NCBI GenBank assembly: GCA_028023455.1
Contig: JAQFVV010000277.1
Span: 932,001-996,000 of the forward strand
Direction: 5' to 3'
DNA length: 64,000 nt
Source: Epiperipatus broadwayi
Lineage: Eukaryota > Onychophora > Udeonychophora > Euonychophora > Peripatidae
The position numbers and the translations under genes are program-made. Positions 33,193-45,380 of this stretch are shown piece after piece (within the stretch, counting starts at the first letter, position 1; the number at the start of each line of letters is the position of its first letter). The notes beneath the pieces are model-generated. The model searched no databases. It saw only the letters and a program-made list of their open reading frames with translations, and was not told the origin of the DNA.

Positions 33193-35254
33193 TGTAACGA
33201 TATATAAATATGTCGTTACATTAATTTAAAATAAAAACTTAAAAGTTCACAAATAAAAGTAAAAAATTAAACGCTAAAATTAAAATGTTTGTTAAACGTA
33301 TATACATTCACACAGATGCCAAACTTTAAAAATATTTTTTTAAAAAAAAAAACAAATAAATAAGTATTTTAACGTACTTTTTTATAAAAAAAAAAAAGTA
33401 CAAGATTTAAAAATAAAAACAGGTATTAATTAATTCTTGTAATCTGTAAATGGAAATGATTGTTTATAAATTGTTTGAAAAGCAAGCTAGCCTTGGGCTC
33501 TTGTATAATTAAAATGATCTGATGAAAGATAGATAAGAAAATAAAGAGAAATTAGCTTGACCAATGGAAGCACTAAGCCTTGGCTCGGACCCTAACGAAA
33601 GTGATGGATTAGTGACGTTTTGTTGATTGAATCCGTGTGGATAATATAAAAAGGGAAATACAGTTTTTTCTGACAGTTCCAGCATTTTGTGTTTGAGAGA
33701 TGTGGTAGGACGCACATACCACACTCTCTAAAAAAAAAAAAAATGAAAAGACTGTGATGCCTTGAACCAGCTATTGCCATCTCCAGAACATTATCTTCCA
33801 ATGGAGGCGTCGTGGGAATTAAAAGCAGAAACCTGGACTCTTCTACCGTGAGCTATGAACTTTACAAATTAACAACAACAACAAAAAAGTAATTAAGAAC
33901 TTTCGTCAATGTTTTTTTTTAAAGATTCAGCTAATTTAAATTTTAAAATGAACTCTTATTTGATTTTCAAATTAATAATTGATTGTTTAAATTTATATAG
34001 TTAAGTTTTGCTAAAATCATTTCCATTTTATTATTATTATTTGTAGTAATATTTATTGTAGAAATTATTAAATGCATTACATTTAAGTTGGGTATAGACG
34101 TTGCAGAGATTCATTAGCGGTTGATTATGTTGTGGTTTTCACAGTCGATTAGAATATATAAGTCAACGATGCCACTGCGGTGTCTTATGATGAACACCAA
34201 AGGGTCTCCTGTATTCCCTCAGCAATTGACGTTATCGATTGACTTTGTATTTTGATCGGTTGTGTTTAATTTGGAATGTTTTAGACCATGGAATCTGTGC
34301 AGCCGAGCTATACTCGACATTATAAAACAAATTGTATAAAAATAATCTGTGCGAACGTATTTAAATGTTAAATTTAAGTCGGGCGTGAATGGCTATATAG
34401 TTTTGTAAAGTTATATTAAGGGAGGGTAATCTTAGGTTATTCATTTCGTAGTTGAATTGGTTCAATGGATTGGATATATTTGTGTAATTGTAGATGTAGT
34501 ATGAGATCCGCTATGGGCAGGATTATATATATATATGCCACACACCTTCTGCTTGCCTATGGATGGGTTTGTAAGATGGCAAAGGACTGCAGTCCATTCC
34601 TATGGAGTTTTATGTTTATTGTTCTACTCGCCAACAGATGTAACATTGCTGTTGGTGAAGAGACAATGTCTTCTCTAATTCTACTTACTGATCAGATGTA
34701 CATTCCTGACAGTATAGTATTTTGTGTTGTCGTATTTTCATGCTACATTGAATACATAAATGTATCAGATGGATTGGCGCCGGTTTGATTGTGAAATTTG
34801 TTGCCTAAGGTTAAATCAGGGAAGAATATTTTCTTTTCAAATGCAGATCTATGTAGTCTATTCATACTCGGCTCACTAAATAAATATTAAACTCATGGTT
34901 GTAATTTACTTAAATGTAAAACTAAAGATTAATAGAAAAATCTAAAATGTTGAATTTATTCCTCAAAATTTAAATGTTATTTTATATGTGCGTAAATAAA
35001 TATTTTTATGTGTTAATTTCTGGCAGTGTCTTTTATTCTTTTATATTTAAGATATAAAATTTATATTTTATTATCTCTGCTACTCCTCTGAGCTAGTGAC
35101 TTGGGCTAACGATCTGAATATTTAAATAAAGTGGAATCTTAACAGCGCGTATCTGCCTACTCTATAAATTTTTCTAGGTTTAAATGCCTAGATGGTGCCG
35201 TGGTAGTTGCAGATACGTAGATTGCTGTCTCCACTATTGTTTGGGATTGTTATA
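33193..35254 (+). repeat. left LTR (2062 bp)
   Basis: It opens with TGTAACGA and, 12 nt later, the reverse complement TCGTTACA, so the terminus itself can form a hairpin. An AATAAA-containing stretch before 'cagcgcgtatctgcctact' near 35125 could be the polyadenylation region (R/U5). Short open frames inside (for example 34465-34788) are present in one LTR but not conserved as long frames in the other, so they are not taken as genes. Confidence 0.85.
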
Positions 35255-35785
35255 ACTGGCTACCCAACTTGGGCCGATCTTTAATAAACACGAGTGCCCT
35301 GAGAATTTTAAAAGTGAATCATGCCCGTAGTATTTTTTCTGAAATTAGTATAAATATATTTGTTGTATTAATGTAAGGTTATACTTGGAATTTTGTCTTA
35401 AAGGTACTGCCAGTAAGAAAAATTGCGCATATGTAAATATAAATGCGAGGAATAAAATGCAATAATAAATATAAATCTTTTTTTTAAAAAAAAAAAAGTC
35501 TTGTTAAATTAAAATCTAATCGTTCAACTTGCCTAAGTAATAGTTAAAGGTAGGAGAAATGAAACTTGGAAGGGAGGGGGCAGAAATTTAGCTGGTAATA
35601 GGGAATCAACAGTCAACTTTTTTTTAATCATTATATTTGTGTGTAATTACTGTTTTGTCTTATAAAAAAAAGTTTTGTCTTTTTGAAATTTTCATATATA
35701 ATCAATTTGTGTAACGTAATTACTAACACTAAGTAAAGTCTTTTTTTTTTTTAATGTTTTTGTTTTTTGAGGAAGTTTACTGATA
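35255..35785 (+). other. 531-bp internal region of the giant-LTR element
   Basis: It begins with the primer-binding-site-like sequence. A purine-rich stretch (ggaagggagggggcag) lies at about 35570, although no purine tract directly abuts the right LTR. No open frame of note is present. Confidence 0.7.
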
Positions 35786-37834
35786 TGTAACGATATATAA
35801 ATATGTCGTTACATTAATTTAAAATAAAAACGTAAAAGTTCGCAAATAAAAGTAAAAAATTAAACGCTAAAATTAAAATGTTTGTTAAACGTATATACAT
35901 TCGCAAAGATGCCAAACTTTAAAAATATTTTTTTTTAAAAAAAAACAATAAGTATTTGAACGTACTTTTTTATAAAAAAAAAGTACAAGATTTAAAAATA
36001 AAAACAGGTATTAATTAATTCTTGTAATCTGTAAATGGAAATGATTGTTTATAAATTGTTTGAAAAGCAAGCTAGCCTTGGGCTCTTGTATAATTAAAAT
36101 GATCTAATGAAAGATAGATAAGAAAATAAAGAGAAATTAGCTTGACCAATGGAAGCACTAAGCCTTGGCTTGGACCCTAATGAAAGTGATGGATTAGTGA
36201 CGTTTTGTTGATTGAATCCGTGTGGATAATATAAAAGGGAAATACAGTTTTTTCTGACAGTTCCAGCGTTTTGTGTTTGAGAGATGTGGTAAGACGCACA
36301 TACCACACTCTCTAAAAAAAAAAAATGAAAAGACTGTGATGCCTTGAACCAGATATTGCCATCTCCAGAACATTATCTTCCAATGGAGGCGTCGCGGGAA
36401 TTAAAAGCAGAAACCTGGACTCTTCTACCATGAGCTATGAACTTTACAAATTAACAACAACAAAAAAAAAGTAATTAAGAACTTTCGTCAATGTTTTTTT
36501 TTAAAGATTCAGCTAATTTAAATTTTAAAATGAACTCTTATTTGATTTTCAAATTAATAATTGATTGTTTAAATTTATATAGTTAAGTTTTGCTAAAATC
36601 ATTTCCATTTTATTATTATTATTTGTAATAATATTTATTGTAGCAATTATTAAATGCATTACATTTAAGTTGGGTATAGACGTTGCAGAGATTTGTTAGC
36701 AGTTGATTATGTTGTGGTTTTCACAGGCGATTAGAATATATAAGTCAACGATGCCACTGCGGTGTCTTATGATGAACACCAAAGGGTCTCCTGTATTCCC
36801 TCAGCAATTGACGTTATCGATTGACTTTGTATTTTGATCGGTTGTGTTTAATTTGGAATGTTTTTGACCGTGGAATCTGTGCAGCTGATCTATACTCGAC
36901 ATTATAAAACAAATTGTATAAAAATAATCTGTGTGAACGTATTTAAATGTTAAATTTAAGTCGGGCATGAATGACTATATAGTTTTGTAAAGTTATATTA
37001 AGGGAGGGTAATCTTAAGTTATTCATTTCGTAGTTGAATTGGTTCAATGGATTGGATATATTTGTGTAATTGTAGATGTAGTATGAGATCCGCTACGGGC
37101 AGGATTATATATATACGCCACACACCTTCTGTTTGCCTATGGATGGGTTTGTAAGACGGCAAAGGACCGCAGTCCATTCCTATGGAGTTTTATGTTTATT
37201 GTTCTACTTGCCAACAGATGTAACATTCCTGTTGGTGGAGAGACAATGTCTTCTCTAATTCTACTTACTGATCAGATGTACATTCCTGACAGTATAGTAT
37301 TTTGTGTTGTTGTATTTTCATGCTACATTGAATACATAAATGTATCAGATGGATTGGCGCCAGTTTGATTGCAAAATTTGTTGCCTAAGGTTAAATCAGG
37401 GAAGAATATTTTCTTTTCAAATGCAGATCTATCTAGTCTATTCATACTCGACTCACTAAATAAATATTAAACTCATGGTTGTAATTTACTTAAATGTAAA
37501 ACTAAAGATTAATAGAAAAATCTAAAATGTTGAATTTATTCCTCAAAATTTAAATGTTATTTTATATGTGCGTAAATAAATATTTTTATGTGTTAATTTC
37601 TGGCAGTGGCTTTTATTCTTTTATATTTAAGATATAAAATTTATATTTTATTATCTCTGCTACTCCTCTGAGCTAGTGACTTGGGCTAACGATCTGAATA
37701 TTTAAATAAAGTGGAATCTTAACAGCGCGTATCTGCCTACTCTATAAATTTTTCTAGGTTTAAATGCCTAGATGGTGCCCTGGTAGTTGCAGATACATAG
37801 ATTGCTGTCTCCACTATTGTTTGGGATCATTATA
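35786..37834 (+). repeat. right LTR (2049 bp)
   Basis: It aligns with 33193-35254 end to end with scattered substitutions and small homopolymer indels. The flank ATATAA follows directly. Confidence 0.85.
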
Positions 37835-37872
37835 ATATAAAGAGCCTGCTACTAGCTCTAAACAAGCTTATT

Positions 37873-38199
37873 TTTTATGATAAATGCTACAAGAGAAAAT
37901 ACATGAAGCTTTTATCTATGATGGTCCCCAGACAAGTTTCGAGCTATGGCTTTCATCAGTGAGAAGCTAGGACATAAGATTCAAAATATTAACTCAAGCC
38001 AAGCATTTATCTAATTCTTAATTATTAAGAAAAAGATCCAAATCTTCAGACACCTACATGTCTTCAAACTCAACTCTTTAACCAAAGAAACTATATGAGC
38101 CTGAACTAAATTCGAGCCATAGCTCGAAACCAGTCTGGGAATGGGGACCATCATAGATAAAAGCTTCATGTATTTTCTCTTGTAGCATTTATCATAAAA
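37873..38199. repeat. family A element with perfect 57-bp terminal inverted repeats
   Basis: 37873-37929 and 38143-38199 are exact reverse complements. A complete hammerhead core lies just inside the left arm on the - strand (37925-37965). A half core on the + strand lies at the inner side of the right arm (ctcgaaaccagtctggga, about 38123-38140). The interior repeats the 'aatattaactcaagcc' and 'ttcagacacctacatgtc' blocks of the 417-bp unit at 48.6 kb in diverged form, which ties it to family A. Confidence 0.85.
37925..37965 (-). ncRNA. hammerhead ribozyme motif, family A (intact core)
   Basis: On the - strand: UUCUCA, CUGAUGA, A-AGC-CAUA-GCU-C, GAAA, CUUG, UC, UGGGGA. The core CUGAUGA/GAAA is perfect. 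Stem I (UUCUCA/UGGGGA) pairs at six positions with two G-U. Stem III is only two pairs (AC/GU) with a two-base loop and the cleavage triplet is GUC. The first pair of stem II is A-C in place of G-C, which may weaken it. Such tiny stem III hammerheads are reported to work as dimers in Penelope-like elements. Confidence 0.65.
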
Positions 38200-40838
38200 T
38201 AATCATAACTATGCAAATAATACTAAATATGTTAAAAAATAAGGTAAACTAATGTAAACAAAGAGATCTATGGAAAGGGTATTATGCATGGAAAGTATTG
38301 AAAATTATAAAGTCTGTAATATGCACATGATATAAGATGAAATAGTTAATTATTTTTGTAATTTTGCATCCAGTTATGCTAAAATATTGGTGTATAAATA
38401 TTAAATAGCATGAATTCCACATGCAAGGGAAGCTATATTGGAATAAATGCTGTCCTATAAATAGTAATTGTTGCATCTCTTAATTATTTGTAATTTGTGT
38501 TTTTTTACAAGAATTCTAAATGAATGTCAATTAGAGTTATTACAGTTTATTGCATTATTGATATTTTTTTGTAGGATAGAGTAATCATTTTATGAGAAAT
38601 GTATGATTGTTTACATAGTTATTAATAAAATATCTTACAAACTTAGTCCTGTGTCAATCTCTGAACACTGAACCATATATTGATGCCATTCTTGTGATCA
38701 GTTATTATTAACCTAGGTATTTTTTATTGACTAACCTATTAATAACCAGACACATATGTGCAGTTTCAGTACATGATTTAATGGTGGATTCAAAAGCTAA
38801 ACATTTGTGAATCAATTTTCATATGGGTAAAACAAAAAAAAAATCATTTTGATTATTTGACTAATATTATTATACTCAACAGTCCATTTGGGTTCTCACA
38901 TCATATGACCTTGCAAACAAGATAACTAGCAGAATATTTTTTAACACTAGATTTTCATTTAATGATCTCATTTTTGATCAGTAAATGAATCACTAGTTGC
39001 TATGAACCAGTTTTTCCAAAAGAAACTATTCAATTTTGATTGTAATCTGAAATAAAATGAATAAATTTCACTCATCCTGGGTGTCATATCTCATGTCATG
39101 AGTGTCATGGCAGATGCATTTATCTTTGTGCTATGTAATCTTTTGTGTAGAGTCATTAATAAACTATTAGTCTATTGAAAAATGGTAACTTATTATTGTA
39201 AAGAGCTTAAGTAAAAATTATCATTTCTGTTTGAGATTATATGTGCTATAATATTATGTATTTATATAAACCTTGTACATTAGCAAATTTTTTACACAAC
39301 AGTGCCACTTAGTGCAAGTTATAGAAATTAATAGATGCTAGGTGTGCATTTTAATATTTTTCTTATGAAGCATAAGAAAATGTGATTATGTGATGTTTTA
39401 ATGGTTTAGTTTGGAATGTCTAGGAGTTATTTTTCTTTAGATATTATTGTGTTTTTGTTAACAAATCAATTATTATTTTAGGCTTACTATCTTTGGTTAT
39501 ATAATGGCTTGCCACTACTAGAATGAAAATGGAAAATGGTAATAGTGATTATTTTAACTTTGGTCAGGAAATTCAGTAATTTTTAGATTACAAAACATTA
39601 GTTATATATACATAGCATTGGATGAAGAAATAAGAACAGCAAATGAGGCTATTTAAAGTTCATTTTTAATAGTAGAAATCCAAAAAAAATTTGAAAGATT
39701 CAGATTTCAACATGTGAATGAAAATGAATATATGAGTGAAAAGTAATGTTCAATTTAACATAGAAAGACTGACAAATACATTGAGAAAGAAAGATTTCAC
39801 AGTATACAAAATTAATAAGTAGATAGTTTATATTCATATATCAATTGTATAGAGAATGTTTCAAAAGTATGTAATTTCAAGGAATGGGGGGGGGGGAGTA
39901 GGTGAGTTGGTTTAAAAAAAAAATTAGAATTGTGGAAAATGAATGTGAATAAAAAAAATAGTTTGGAATTGTATAAAGATAAAAATTATATAAAATATAA
40001 AAGGATGTAGGGTAATACTAAAATTAACTAATTATTATTTGGAGGTAAGGCAAGAGTTTTATAAACTATAAAAAGAAAATAAAAATGGGATGAGATTTTT
40101 TTAGTTTATGTGAAGATGAAAAATTATTGATTAGTTATTTTTAAGGTATCAAAAGAGAGTCATGAACTATAATGAGATAGAGAGTTCTTGATGTTTTCGT
40201 TTTTATCCTTATAACAAAATTAGAAAATATGAGGGCAACAACTTTTATAAAAATGATAAGGAAAAAAATCATGAATTGGAATTGGAAAGTTAATTGAATA
40301 ATAAGGAGAAAGGAGTACATGAATTTATTGTGTTATATAATGATTTTAGAAAGAGGGAATGTTTAATTTTGTTAATGGGATTTCTGGGCAACCTATCTAT
40401 AGAAATTTCTGATTTTATTTAAAAAGTTATTTTCCATCATATCATATAAAGTCATTACTTTAAAGTTTAAAAAAAAGATATTTACAGAAATATAAAATTT
40501 ACTTGTTTATATAAAGCTAACTAATTGTAATTCATTCTGGATCATTATTTTAGTGATTTTTTTTTAAATAATATTGTTGATCACATTCTAACAGTACCAT
40601 AATAAAAAGTATAGTGATACTATAATGTTTTAAATCTAAGTATTTTTCTTAAGTAACAATATTTTGTAAATAGATTCTTTATTGCATTGAATGCTTTTCA
40701 GAGATTCTGTTTACAACCCAAAATTGTTTTTTATATAAAACTTTCTTTGACTGATATTTTCCTTAAATAATGTTTAAGACATTAAACAGCACATGATCAT
40801 TATTATCTATTCTTACACAAGCTGTTAAAACAGAGGAA
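38200..40838. other. unannotated AT-rich intronic DNA
   Basis: No gene or confident repeat was recognised. A run of G at about 39886-39896 is notable only as a homopolymer. Confidence 0.45.
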
Positions 40839-41054
40839 AAACTCTCCATACAGAAGTGCCACCCAGGCAAACAAGAGTAATCAATGGATGCAAAAAGGTT
40901 TGTGCATAAAATTCCCATCTAGTGCCTACTAGAAACTAATCTGGAGATATTGGCTGAGTAGAGGCACCAGAATGGGGATTTTATGCATAAACCTTCTTGC
41001 ATCCCATTGATTGTTCCTGTTTGCACTGGGTGGTACTACTGTATGGAGAGTTTT
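40839..41054. repeat. foldback repeat with about 90-bp arms
   Basis: 40839-40929 and 40957-41054 are reverse complements: both contain 'aaactctccatacag', a 'ccaccca' block, 'caatcaatgg' and a 'gcataaaat' block. It shares its ends with the 14.65- and 23.1-kb elements and retains only the right half of a family A hammerhead (gaaactaatctggag). Confidence 0.8.
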
Positions 41055-41059
41055 CCATG

Positions 41060-44000
41060 TGATAAAAGATATGAAAAAATGATTTCTATGTGTAGATAGT
41101 GTAAAGAGAAAGTTAGGAGAAATGGAGCAAAAATATAGTTGAGGAAGATACAATAGAGTATGTTTTTACTGGAATGACAAGAGATATGGATGAAAAAAAT
41201 AAATAATGCAAAAGCCAAAGAATAAGTAAGATAGAGGAAGAGATAAAGAAAAGAATGTAGAAGCAAAATTAAAATCATTAGAAATTAAGGGTGAGCAGAT
41301 AAAGGAATTATTAATAAAACTGATGATGAAAAAGTAGATAAAGAAGTTTAGAAGGTGGAAGAGAATGTTATGGATGAAGCAGGGAAAGTAAACCATGAGA
41401 CAGTATTGATAGGAGATTCACTAATTAGAGAATGTGGAGATATAATTGCAAGGAAAAATAAAAACAGGTATGTAAGAATATGATTGCCTGGAGCTAGAAT
41501 TAGGGATGTTTACAGATAAGATGCACAAAGAAGGGAGTAGAGATGTGTATATTAAATGGTAGGAACAAATAATTTGTCAGAGCCATCGGAGAGAATAATG
41601 GATGAGCATATAGAATTGATTAATAATTTGAGTAAGATTAAAAAAAGAATAAGGGATAGTTGGATTATTACCAAGATTTGACAATAGGTATATATTAGAT
41701 AAGGCATGTGCTATATATGAGAGATTGAAAAAAATGGGTGAAAGAAATGATGTTTTGTTTATGGATGCATGGAATTTTTTTATTAGAATGAGTTACATAG
41801 TAAAGCTAGATTGCACTTAGTAAAACAAGGCAGTGAAGTTTTAGGAAGTTTGATTTATAAAGAAATATAGTTTTTAAAACTTATAAAGGTGGATGGGGTT
41901 TTAAATTGCAGTGTTATCAAAAAGAAGGTTAAGAAAAGGCAAGATGTAAAAAATAAACAAAGGGTAGTTGATTTAGATATAAATGTATATGTGAAGAGGG
42001 AATGGGTTTGTAAAATTAATGGTAAGCAAGTTACTATAAATGTAATGGAGAAAAAATAGCCAAAAGAATTTATAAAAGAGTAGTTAGGAAAGAAGAAATT
42101 GTTAAAATTGGATATTTGAATATGCAAGGTGATAGGAGACAAGAAAAGTGGCCGGAATTAAACAAAGCAGTTAAAAATGAAGGGCTTGATATACTAGCAG
42201 TAGTGGAACACATCTAAGTGATGAAGATGGACCTATCCAGGAAGACTTGGTATGGCAGGGTATAAATAGAAAAGGAAAAAGAAAAAAGGCAATGATATAA
42301 AAGTTATATCAAAAAAATATTTAAATACTGTTAAATGTCAAGAATATTTGTGATTTGAGATAAGGTTAGGAAGACAAGAAATGGATGGTGGCTGTAGTGT
42401 ATATAGTCACTGGAGATAGTCAATCTATAATGGAGTGGAACAGTCACATATATGAATGCCTAGTTAAGGATATACAGAGTTTCAAAGAAAAGGGAAAGAG
42501 AATAATGGTTACAGAGTATATGAAGGGGCATATTGAAGAAATTAATGATGTAGGTAATAAGAATAGACAGCTTTTGAAGAATTTTTGTCAGAGAGTGAAT
42601 TTGAGCATTGGAAATTTATCAAATATTTATGAGGGACAATATACATGGTCTTTAAATAATATATTCTACACAATAGATTATGTATTAGTAGAGAAAGGGG
42701 AATGAATAAAATACAAAGAATTAAAATATTTGATAATGAAGAGAGAGTATGTAATAGAGATCATAATTTCTTTATAATAGAAATGGTTAGTAATGTGATA
42801 GAAAATAGTAATAAAAGTAAAAATGATAATGAAAGATGTGGATGGAGAATTAATGATAAGAATAAGTTAAAAGAATATAAAATATAAGTAGAAGAAATCA
42901 TGGAAGAGTTTGTTGGGGGTGAATATAAGGACTGAGGTGGTAAAGTAGAAAAAAATGGCAAATAGGATTTTAGATCAGAATATTCAGAAGAATAAAAGTA
43001 ATAGAAGAGTGAGAATTAATAAACATGTAAAAGAGAGAAAAGAAGCATGCAAAGAATATAAGTGTGCTATTAAGAACAAAGAAAATAAAGAAGAGATTAA
43101 TGTTAAATGAAAAAAGTAAGAAGTTGGCTAAAATGGATAATTATAGAGAGAAATTTTTGGAGGATGTTAATAAAAATGGAAGAGATGGGAGTAAAAAAAT
43201 TTGGGAACACATTAAAAGAAGGAATATAGGTTGAGAGAAATAGTATTGCTAGATGATGAGGGAATAGAATGTAGCTCTAGAGAAGAATTAGAGACAATCT
43301 TAAATAAGTATGTAATGGATATTAGAAAAAATGTTAGATGTGAAGGACAAAGTGATAAAAACATGAAAGCATTTAGTAATGGAAATATTAGGTTTACAGA
43401 AAATGAATTGAATGAGGCAAGGAAAAAATTGGAAAAATGGAAAGGCAAGAGGTTTAGGTGAATGGGCAGTAGAGATGGTAATGAATTTAGGAAATAGGGC
43501 AAAATTAAACTTGTTATCATGTTTTAATAATAAGGCACAGAAGAGAGATTTTCCAGGTAATTGGAGTAATATATTATTTAAAGGAAAGGGTAAGGATCAT
43601 AGAATGTTAAGCAATTATAGACCCGTAACATCAGTGTTATATAAAGCTTTTGCATATATGATGGCTGTAAGTGTCACAAAATGGATAGTAGAAGGTAATG
43701 TTGTGGGAGAAATGCAAGGAGGGTTATCAGATAGGTGTATAGGAGATACTTTATTTATAATTACACAACTTATAGATATGAATAGAAATACAGGTAAACA
43801 GTTATATATGGTTTTTATAGATATAAAGAAGATATATATTAGAGTAAATAGAAATAGATTATTGGTAAATTTAGTAAATTTGGAAATAGATGGAGCTTTA
43901 ATGGATTTTATTAAGAGATTGTATGAAAATAATTACTGTATGTATCAATTAGGAATATAAAATCAGTTAAAGTTAAAAATGGGGTGGAACTAATGCAATG

Positions 44001-45380
44001 ATGCCCTATGTCACCTATTTTGTTTTTGTTATATTTAGAAAAATGGAGAGAGTAATAAAAAGATTAGGAAGAGGGGTAGAAATACCATTAGTAGGTGATA
44101 AGGGGATATATACATTGTCATGGTCTTTTATTTGTGGATGATGTGTTTTTCAGCACAGAAAGTAAGGAAGATATGGAAGTTATGCTGAAAACATGCACAA
44201 GGGTGGGCAAAGAAATGGGGGATTAAATTTAGTGAAGAAAAATTAAAAGTAATGATGATTAATACTGGGGGAAAAGAAGAGAAAGAATTTTTATTGGGGG
44301 ATATAAAGTTAAGTGTGGTGAATAGATATAACTATTTGGGTATCCTCTTCAGTAATGAGAGAAATTTCCTGAATGAATGGGAGAAAAAAATGATAAATGA
44401 AGCAAAGAAAAGAAAGGGATTGATGAAGAAATTAACAATTTTCATATAATAAATATAATATAGCTAGAATTGTATGGAAGGATGTGGCAGTAGCAGGGCT
44501 ACAAAGAGAAGTATGTAAACATGCATTAAATGCAGATGTGTAAATGTTAAAGAAGGCAATTCAAGGAGAAATGAGATGATCAAATTTTTGTATGAGAGTT
44601 GCAAAAAGCAAAATGAAAATATTCGGTAGATTGCAATTTATGGATAATAAGAGAATGCCTAGAATAGTATTTAATTATGTTATTAGTAAAGGACAGGCAA
44701 AAAGATGGATGAGAAAGATAGTATGGTATGCAGACGATTTGAATAAAGAATTTGTCAGTTATACAAAAGATGGGATGATTGTGTTAGGAGAACTCATTAG
44801 TGTTATAGTGGCAAGGAATGGAATAAATGAGTAGATGCATTAATAAAAACAGAGAGATGGAGAACTAGTATGGAGAGTAAAAGTAGTTTAAATATATGCA
44901 GAACTAAACAGAATATTGGGTGCAAATTAATTTATGATAATAGCAAGGAAAATAATTTACTATTTAAGGCTCGGAACAGAGAATATACACATAAATAGAA
45001 AAATGTGGGTGATTTAGTCTGCAAGTTGTGTAAGGAAGGCATAGAAAATGTTAGGCATCTGTTAATTCAATGTAAATTCCTGCAAGCAGAAAGGGTATAA
45101 ATAATGAAGTTGTGGAAAAATAAATATAAACAAAGTGATTATACAGAAAGTGAGTTCTTGGGTTTTTAGGCTGGGTTTGGAAAAGGATTAGGGACTTAGT
45201 TATAAAGGCTATGGAGTTGACAAAGATTATGATGTGGAAATGGGATAGAGCAGGATAGAGAATAATATGGGAAAACTTAATTGAAAGGGAAGGGGAGGTG
45301 GTTAATAGGTTTCTCTGTGCATAGTGGCTGAGAGATTCCCGACTCCAAAAAAGAAGCCACAGTGCATCACATTGCATATG
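41060..45380 (+). mobile_element. decayed LINE (non-LTR retrotransposon)
   Basis: This is a long purine-rich + strand stretch holding broken frames in LINE order. An endonuclease start (VKIGYLNMQGDRRQEKWPEL, about 42097-42156, then DILAVVEHI) is followed by the endonuclease remnant at 42385-42705. A reverse transcriptase lies at 43412-43960 (SNYRPVTSVLYKAFAYMM, GKQLYMVFIDIKKIYIRVNR), with the catalytic box seen as LLVDDVFFST near 44130-44160, and a zinc-binding tail (CKLCKEGIENVRHLLIQC) at about 45020-45075. The 3' end (gagattcccgactcc ... gtgcatcacattgcat) recurs at 16.0 and 58.2 kb. It is inactive. Confidence 0.8.
43412..43960 (+). pseudogene. LINE reverse transcriptase fragment
   Basis: A 182-codon open stretch covers the N-terminal and fingers part of a non-LTR reverse transcriptase. 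It includes FKGKGKDHRMLSNYRPVTSV (the usual K.G.....YRPISL block), a GGLSDRCIGDTLF block in place of GFRxGRSxxD, and VFIDIKKIYIRVNR in place of the usual D.xKAFDxV, with the alanine/phenylalanine changed. Later RT motifs follow in other frames. Confidence 0.75.

Larger units (their letters stand above)
33193..37834 (+). mobile_element. non-autonomous LTR retrotransposon with giant LTRs
   Basis: Two near-identical direct repeats, 33193-35254 (2062 bp) and 35786-37834 (2049 bp), flank only 531 bp. Both start TGTAACGATATATAAATATG and end in ...TTATA. Immediately after the first repeat comes TGGCTACCCAACTTGGGCC (35257-35275), which resembles a tRNA primer-binding site of the lysine type. ATAT stands directly before the left end and after the right end (possible 4-bp target duplication). 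There is no gag or pol, so the element would need proteins from a related full-length element. The few LTR differences imply fairly recent insertion. This fits a LARD-like derivative with an unusually small interior. A plain tandem duplication is less likely given the PBS and TG...TA ends. Confidence 0.8.

Noticed and set aside
34465-34788. 107-codon open frame as a membrane protein gene
   Set aside because: It lies inside one LTR and the homologous positions in the other LTR do not keep the frame. No homology was recognised.
33193-37834. Simple tandem segmental duplication of a 2-kb gene region
   Set aside because: The copies have LTR-type ends, a primer-binding-site-like sequence directly after the first copy and matching ATAT flanks, so an LTR element explains the pair better.
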